A stretch of 64,000 bases of DNA, taken from assembly GCF_030268225.1 (NCBI RefSeq), contig NZ_BSQG01000013.1:1-64000 (forward strand). The letters run 5' to 3'. Made by a program: the position numbers and the translations under genes. This document shows positions 61,001 through 64,000 of this stretch, one piece after another (the first letter of the stretch is position 1; each line of letters begins with the position of its first letter). Source of the DNA: Nocardiopsis ansamitocini. Its GTDB lineage: Bacteria > Actinomycetota > Actinomycetes > Streptosporangiales > Streptosporangiaceae. The notes under the pieces were generated by a model. The model did not search any database, was not told where the DNA came from, and worked only from the letters and a program-made list of their open reading frames with translations.

Positions 61001-64000
61001 GCGGCTGCCCGACTACATGGTGCCGGTGGCCGTGGTGGAACTCGCCGAACTGCCGCTGACCCCCAACGGCAAGCTCGACCGCGCGGCCCTGCCCGAGCCC
61101 GAGCCGGGCCCCGGCCAGGGCCGCCCGCCCCGCGGCGGTGACGAGTCGCTGTTGTGCGGCCTGTTCGCCGAGGTCCTCGGGGTGCCCACCGTGGGCGCCG
61201 ACGACGACTTCTTCGCCCTGGGCGGCCACTCGCTGCTGGCGGTACGCCTCATCGCCCGGGTCCGAGCGGTCATGGGGGTCGAACTGGAGATCCGCACCCT
61301 CTTCCAACAGCCCACCGCCGCCCGCCTGGCAGCCGCCCTCGACAGCGGGCAGCGCGCCCAGCCGCCGCTGCGCCCGATGCCCCGCCCCGAGCGGCTTCCG
61401 CTGTCGCCGGCACAACAGCGCCTGTGGTTCCTCAACCGCATGGACGACACGGCCGCCGACTACAACATCGCGATGGCCGTGCGCCTGACCGGCGAGCTGG
61501 ACACCCGGGCACTGCGCCTGGCCCTTGGCGACGTCACCGCCCGCCACGAGAGCCTGCGCACGGTCTTCCCCGACCTCGACGGCGTCGCCCACCAGCACGT
61601 CCTCGCCCCCGAGGAGGCCGCTCCGCCGCTGCTGATGTCGTTCCCCGGCTCCGAGGAGGCCCTGCGCGCGGAGATGGCGCGCGTCGCCGGCACCGGCTTC
61701 GACCTGGTGCACCAGACGCCGCTGCGCGCCCACCTGTTCCGCCTCCGCCCCGACGAGCACGTGCTGCTGCTGGTCCTGCACCACATCGCCGGCGACGGCT
61801 GGTCCACCGCGCCCCTTGCCCGCGACCTGTCCACCGCCTACACCGCGCGGGTGCACGGCACCGCGGCGCTGTGCTCCGACCTGACCGTGCAGTACGCCGA
61901 CTACGCCCTGTGGCAGCGATCGGTCCTGGGCGAGGAGAGCGACCCGGCCAGTCCGGTCAGCCGCAGCCTCGACGCCTGGCAGCAGCGCCTGGCCGGCGCA
62001 CCCGAGGAACTGCGCCTGCCCGCGGACCGCCCCCGCCCGGCCTCCTCGGCGCAACCGGCCGCCACCGTCGCGGTACGCATCGACGCCGCCCTGCACCGCC
62101 GACTGCTGGACCTGGCCCGCGGCTCCTCGGCCAGCCTGTTCATGGTCCTGCAGACCGGTCTCGCCGCGCTCTACACCCGCCTGGGAGCCGGAGAGGACAT
62201 CGTGCTGGGCAGTCCCGTCGCTGGGCGCACCGACCCCGCGCTGGACGACCTCGTCGGGTTCTTCGTCAACACCCTGGCGTTGCGCACCGACACCTCCGGC
62301 AACCCCGGCTTCGCCGAACTGCTGGAGCGGGTGCGCGCCGGCGACCTCGACGCCTTCGACGACCAGGACGTGCCCTTCGAACGGGTCGTGGAGCGGCTGC
62401 GGCCGTCGCGTTCGCTGGGCCGCCACCCGCTGTTCCAGACCATGCTGACCCTACAGAACACCGAGACCCCCACCCTGGAGTTGCCCGGCCTGGACGTCCG
62501 GCCCGAACCGGAGGTCAGCGGGGGAGCGGCCAAGTTCGACCTGTCCTTCAGCCTCGCCGAGAGCGAGGACCACCTCGGTGCGGCCGACGGCATCCTGGGC
62601 ACCCTGGAGTTCAGCACCGCCATGTTCGACGCCGCCACCGCCACCACCATCGCTGAGCGCTACGTGCGGCTGCTGGAGGCCGCCGCGGCCAACCCGCGCA
62701 CCCCGATCGGACGCCTCGACATCCTGACCCGCGCCGAGCGCACCGGGCTCCTGGAGAAGGGGCGCGGCCCCGAACGCGTGGCGCCCGCCGCCACCGTCGT
62801 CGACCTCTTCGAGTACCAGGCCCAGGCCGCCCCCCGTGCCGTTGCGGTGGTCGCCGGCGGCGAGCGCCTGGACTTCGGCACGATCAACGCCCGGGCCAAC
62901 CTCCTGGCCCGCACCCTCGTCGAGCAGGGAACCGGCCCCGGAGACGTCGTGGGGGTCCTGCTGCCGCGCTCGGCCGCAACGGTCGTGGCGCTGCTGGGCG
63001 TGCTCAAGTCCGGCGCGGCCTACCTGCCCCTGGACCCCGATTCGCCCGACGAGCGCCTCGCGGGGATGCTCGACGACGCCGGCCCGGCCCAGGTGATCAC
63101 CGTTCCCGAGCTGCGGGAACGCTTCGCGGCACGCCACCCCGCCCTGTTCCTGGGCGACACCGCCCCGGGCGGACCGTCCCGGCCGGGGGCCGGGGCCGAC
63201 CTGTCCGACACCGAGCGCGTCCGCCCCTTGAGCGGCACCGACACCGCCTATGTCATCTACACCTCGGGTTCGACCGGGCGCCCCAAGGGGGTGGAGGTCG
63301 AGCACGCCGCACTGGTGAACCTCTTCGCCAGCCACCGGGCCGAACTGTTCGCGCCCACCCGTGAACGGCTCGGCCGGCGTCCCAGGGTCGCCCACACCGC
63401 GGGCGTCGCCTTCGACGCCTCCTGGGACCCGATGCTGTGGCTGGTGGACGGGCACGAACTGCACGTCATCGGCGACGACGTGCGCCGGGACTCCGCCGGC
63501 CTCGTCCGTTACCTCGCCCACGAGGGAATCGACGCCATCGAGACCACCCCCAGCCACATCCGCCGACTCCTCGCCGAAGGTCTGCTCGACGGCGACCGGG
63601 GCCCCGGAGTGGTCGCCCTGGGCGGCGAGGCGGTGGACGCCGACCTGTGGCGCACGCTCACCGAGCACGCCGGGGTGCGCGCCTACAACTTCTACGGGCC
63701 CACCGAGACCACCGTGGACAGCCTGGTCGCCCCCATCGAGGTCGGGCAGGCCCCCACCATCGGGCGCCCCGTCGGCAACAGCCGGGCCTACGTGCTCGAC
63801 GGCGGTCTGCACCCCGCTCCCGTCGGCGCCGTCGGTGAGCTCTACATCGCCGGCGCCGGCCTGGCCCGCGGCTACCGCAGCCGTCCAGCGCTGACCGGTG
63901 AGCGGTTCGTCGCCGACCCCTTCGCACCCGCGGGGGAGCGGATGTATCGCACCGGGGACCTGGCGCGCTGGCGCGCCGACGGAACCCTGGAGTTCATGGG
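55068..64000 (+). CDS. Non-ribosomal peptide synthetase, C-A-T-C-A-T-C-A (open at window end)
   Basis: The window shows 2977 codons with no stop. C1 (residues ~8-440; HHLLLDG at 140) resembles the first domain of EntF/DhbF. A1 is ~465-960 ([11 protein letters not shown] near 608), T1 has the carrier serine in [11 protein letters not shown] near 998. C2 (HHIAGDG at 1180) is of the kind that joins two L-residues. A2 is ~1520-2000, T2 ([11 protein letters not shown]) near 2052, C3 (HHIAGDG at 2238), A3 from ~2580. All three A domains have the same pocket residues (D-A-D-E-V-L-F-V-D at the usual nine positions). No epimerisation domain and no MbtH gene are seen here. GGAAGG precedes ATG 55068. 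Confidence 0.95.
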   Translation, partial: MTNASGSPRLPLTAAQTGLWYAQQLDPANPVYAIAEYIEIEGPLDVATFRAAVRRAVLETDAIHLRFGEEDGRPWQQVDRPDDWQLTVVDLTGETDPAEAARAWMRDDLAQPLDVHGGALFAEVLFSLGPEHYFVYQRVHHLLLDGYGAVLVLGRITEIYDALVAGTDPGPAPFGSFTDLLDADAAYPGSPQHADDLEFWRERTAGTEEPVGLAGTPARMPRTLLRATAHLSRAEAKAVLATARAHQTGMPAAILTATAVYLHRLTGARDITLGLPVTARKGGHARSVPAMLSNIVPLRVRVRPDAPVGELLREVAAETRAVLRHQRFRYEDLLRAEGAAGRRLTGPSVNMLPVAGTMTFAGLPATAHNLAIGPVDDLSVIVHGVTAERDIRVDFDANPDLYAAEDLADHQRRFLDLLGAFAAAPETPVGALALLAEPERTALLESGRAPERERPAHTVVAEFQQRARQTPGATALVAPDTRLTFAELDARSNQLARHLLARGARPGTIVAVRLPRCADLAVALLAVLKSGAAYLPLDPGYPADRLAAMTADARPVLTLAHTGTAAHDAPGTVVLDDADTRAALKALADTTIGAGERPRPITPADLAYVIYTSGSTGRPKGVAVEHGSLLNLFHSHREQVFGPARERAGRPLRVAHTAGLSFDASWDPILWLAEGNELHLVPDEVRRDPQALMAHLHAARIDAIETTPSFARALLGEGLATPGGPTVVALGGEAVDADLWRALAALDHVRAYNFYGPTETTVDSLIAPITADTEPDIGRPVPNTRAYVLDSGLHAVPDGAPGELYLSGANLARGYLDRPALTGERFVADPFAADGARMYRTGDVVRRRPDATLQFLGRADDQVKIRGFRVEPGEIEAVLLSHPDVEQSAVVVRTDAGDPRLVGYVTGTADPVELREHTARMLPGHMVPAQIMALDTLPLTPNGKLDRAALPRPDVTGTAGAREPGTPEETLLRDLFADTLGLDEVGVDDDFFALGGHSLLATRLIGRIRDALGTAPPIRDLFEHPTVAGLATRLLAGGTDRPVLAPRERPERIPLSYAQRRLWFLNRYDPASPAYNIPAALRLRGDLDPAALRGAVADLVDRHESLRTVFPWTEEEPRQNVLAATDAGLDYAAVSCTEADLARLLRAESARGFDTSAELPLRVRLFRLDSGEHVLLLVLHHIAGDGWSLAPLARDLAAAYSARVTGGAPALAPLPVQYADYTLWQREALGDEDDPDSDIARQLAFWRRTLAGTPEELALPTDRPRPAEPSGRGGAVPVELPARLHRDLAALARSRGASLFMVLQAGLAALLTRLGAGEDLPIGTPVAGRTDPALDDLVGFFVNTLVLRTDTSGNPTMGQLVDRVRATDLAAYAHQDAPFERVVEEVRPARSAARHPLFQTMLTLQNTPEARLEMPGLHVGTEPGADSGAAKFDLSLSLAERFAEDGTPAGVAGTLEYSGDLFDASSVRVIADRLVRVFQALAADPDTPLSETDILAPGELRALEAGARGPVRAVPDTTIVGLFTDQARRTPGATAVVAGNQRLTFADLDARSDRLARVLAGHGTGTGDVVAVLLPRSADTVVALLGVLKSGAAYLPVDLSYPSERIAHMLADSRPAQVVTGAAATVDIAVDAPVLRLDDLPLTVPRCPAPVGPAAHDLAYVVYTSGSTGRPKGVAVEHRALANLFYSHREQVFGPARERAGRPLRMAHTAGVSFDAAWDPILWLVDGHELHVIDDETRGDAERLTAHLHAVGADAIETTPAYARQLAALGLFADGVGPRVVALGGEAVDPALWRTLREVPGLTAHNFYGPTEATVDSVTASGDDEPEPVIGRPVANVGARVLDARLRPVPAGVVGELYLTGAGLARGYLGRPALTAERFIADPVAADGTRMYRTGDLVSRRPDGALRFVGRVDDQVKIRGFRIEPGEIEAVLAEHPDVAQAAAVVGTSKAGDPRLVAYATARPGTRLDTADVRARAAERLPDYMVPVAVVELAELPLTPNGKLDRAALPEPEPGPGQGRPPRGGDESLLCGLFAEVLGVPTVGADDDFFALGGHSLLAVRLIARVRAVMGVELEIRTLFQQPTAARLAAALDSGQRAQPPLRPMPRPERLPLSPAQQRLWFLNRMDDTAADYNIAMAVRLTGELDTRALRLALGDVTARHESLRTVFPDLDGVAHQHVLAPEEAAPPLLMSFPGSEEALRAEMARVAGTGFDLVHQTPLRAHLFRLRPDEHVLLLVLHHIAGDGWSTAPLARDLSTAYTARVHGTAALCSDLTVQYADYALWQRSVLGEESDPASPVSRSLDAWQQRLAGAPEELRLPADRPRPASSAQPAATVAVRIDAALHRRLLDLARGSSASLFMVLQTGLAALYTRLGAGEDIVLGSPVAGRTDPALDDLVGFFVNTLALRTDTSGNPGFAELLERVRAGDLDAFDDQDVPFERVVERLRPSRSLGRHPLFQTMLTLQNTETPTLELPGLDVRPEPEVSGGAAKFDLSFSLAESEDHLGAADGILGTLEFSTAMFDAATATTIAERYVRLLEAAAANPRTPIGRLDILTRAERTGLLEKGRGPERVAPAATVVDLFEYQAQAAPRAVAVVAGGERLDFGTINARANLLARTLVEQGTGPGDVVGVLLPRSAATVVALLGVLKSGAAYLPLDPDSPDERLAGMLDDAGPAQVITVPELRERFAARHPALFLGDTAPGGPSRPGAGADLSDTERVRPLSGTDTAYVIYTSGSTGRPKGVEVEHAALVNLFASHRAELFAPTRERLGRRPRVAHTAGVAFDASWDPMLWLVDGHELHVIGDDVRRDSAGLVRYLAHEGIDAIETTPSHIRRLLAEGLLDGDRGPGVVALGGEAVDADLWRTLTEHAGVRAYNFYGPTETTVDSLVAPIEVGQAPTIGRPVGNSRAYVLDGGLHPAPVGAVGELYIAGAGLARGYRSRPALTGERFVADPFAPAGERMYRTGDLARWRADGTLEFM

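Overview
The window is a high-GC actinomycete chromosome segment. It has GTG starts, GGAGG-type ribosome binding sites, tightly overlapping operons, DUF397/XRE regulator pairs and type I-E CRISPR repeats of the GTGCTCCCC/GTGAGCCCC kind. The gene content fits a Nocardiopsis-like member of the Streptosporangiales; that placement is inferred from style and content, not from a marker gene. No rRNA, tRNA or cas gene was seen.

Layout. (1) 1-7.2 kb: the 5' end of a mannitol PTS EIIC gene, a formylglycine-generating enzyme (FGE), a luciferase-family flavin monooxygenase, a small membrane protein and a Cys-type sulfatase. The sulfatase carries the CSPTR motif that the FGE would activate. (2) 7.2-15.7 kb: a methyltransferase, an NAD-dependent beta-hydroxyacid dehydrogenase, and a D-amino-acid-flavoured cluster of TetR, an S12 serine hydrolase, an N-acyl-D-amino-acid deacylase and a frameshifted, truncated D-amino-acid dehydrogenase. 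A phosphatase and a tandem-HTH MerR regulator follow. (3) 16.1-18.9 kb: KDPGal aldolase and 2-keto-3-deoxygalactonokinase, overlapping by one base, divergent from an IclR regulator. Their upstream partners, galactonate dehydratase and an SDR, lie at 50.8-53.5 kb under a GntR/FCD regulator. (4) 19.3-21 kb: a secreted PHB-depolymerase-like esterase and a TetR regulator. (5) 21.5-30.7 kb: a LacI-controlled catabolic island with two near-identical palindromic operators, a FAD oxidoreductase, an orphan hydantoinase/oxoprolinase A-type protein, an unrecognised HExxH protein and an ion-coupled carboxylate-type permease. It also has a divergent Tat-exported beta-propeller protein and a nitrilase-family hydrolase.

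(6) 32.2-46.7 kb is the accessory zone. It has three type I-E CRISPR arrays (18, 13 and about 6.5 repeats, all with leaders on the left) and no cas genes. Between arrays 1 and 2 lies a DUF397/XRE pair, an ATPase-fold protein, and a BldC-like HTH gene coupled to a DUF5753 sensor that has lost its own HTH. Between arrays 2 and 3 lie a truncated gene, an IS5-family transposase remnant, an arsenic operon (arsR-acr3-arsC with divergent cadI/arsI), a RibD-like reductase, degenerate fragments, an HTH-DUF3887/CPBP protease pair and a paired SMR exporter.

(7) 46.7-50.8 kb: 2,2-dialkylglycine decarboxylase and its divergent GntR regulator share a long inverted-repeat operator, followed by small metabolic genes. 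(8) 54.4-64 kb: a tiny secreted peptide gene with a strong terminator, then a large NRPS (C-A-T-C-A-T-C-A, open at the window end). Its first C domain resembles EntF/DhbF, and its three A domains carry the same substrate-pocket residues, which suggests one amino acid used three times. The most promising less-described items are the HyuA/HExxH/FAD/permease operon, the HTH/DUF5753 split pair, and the repeated-code NRPS with its peptide neighbour.
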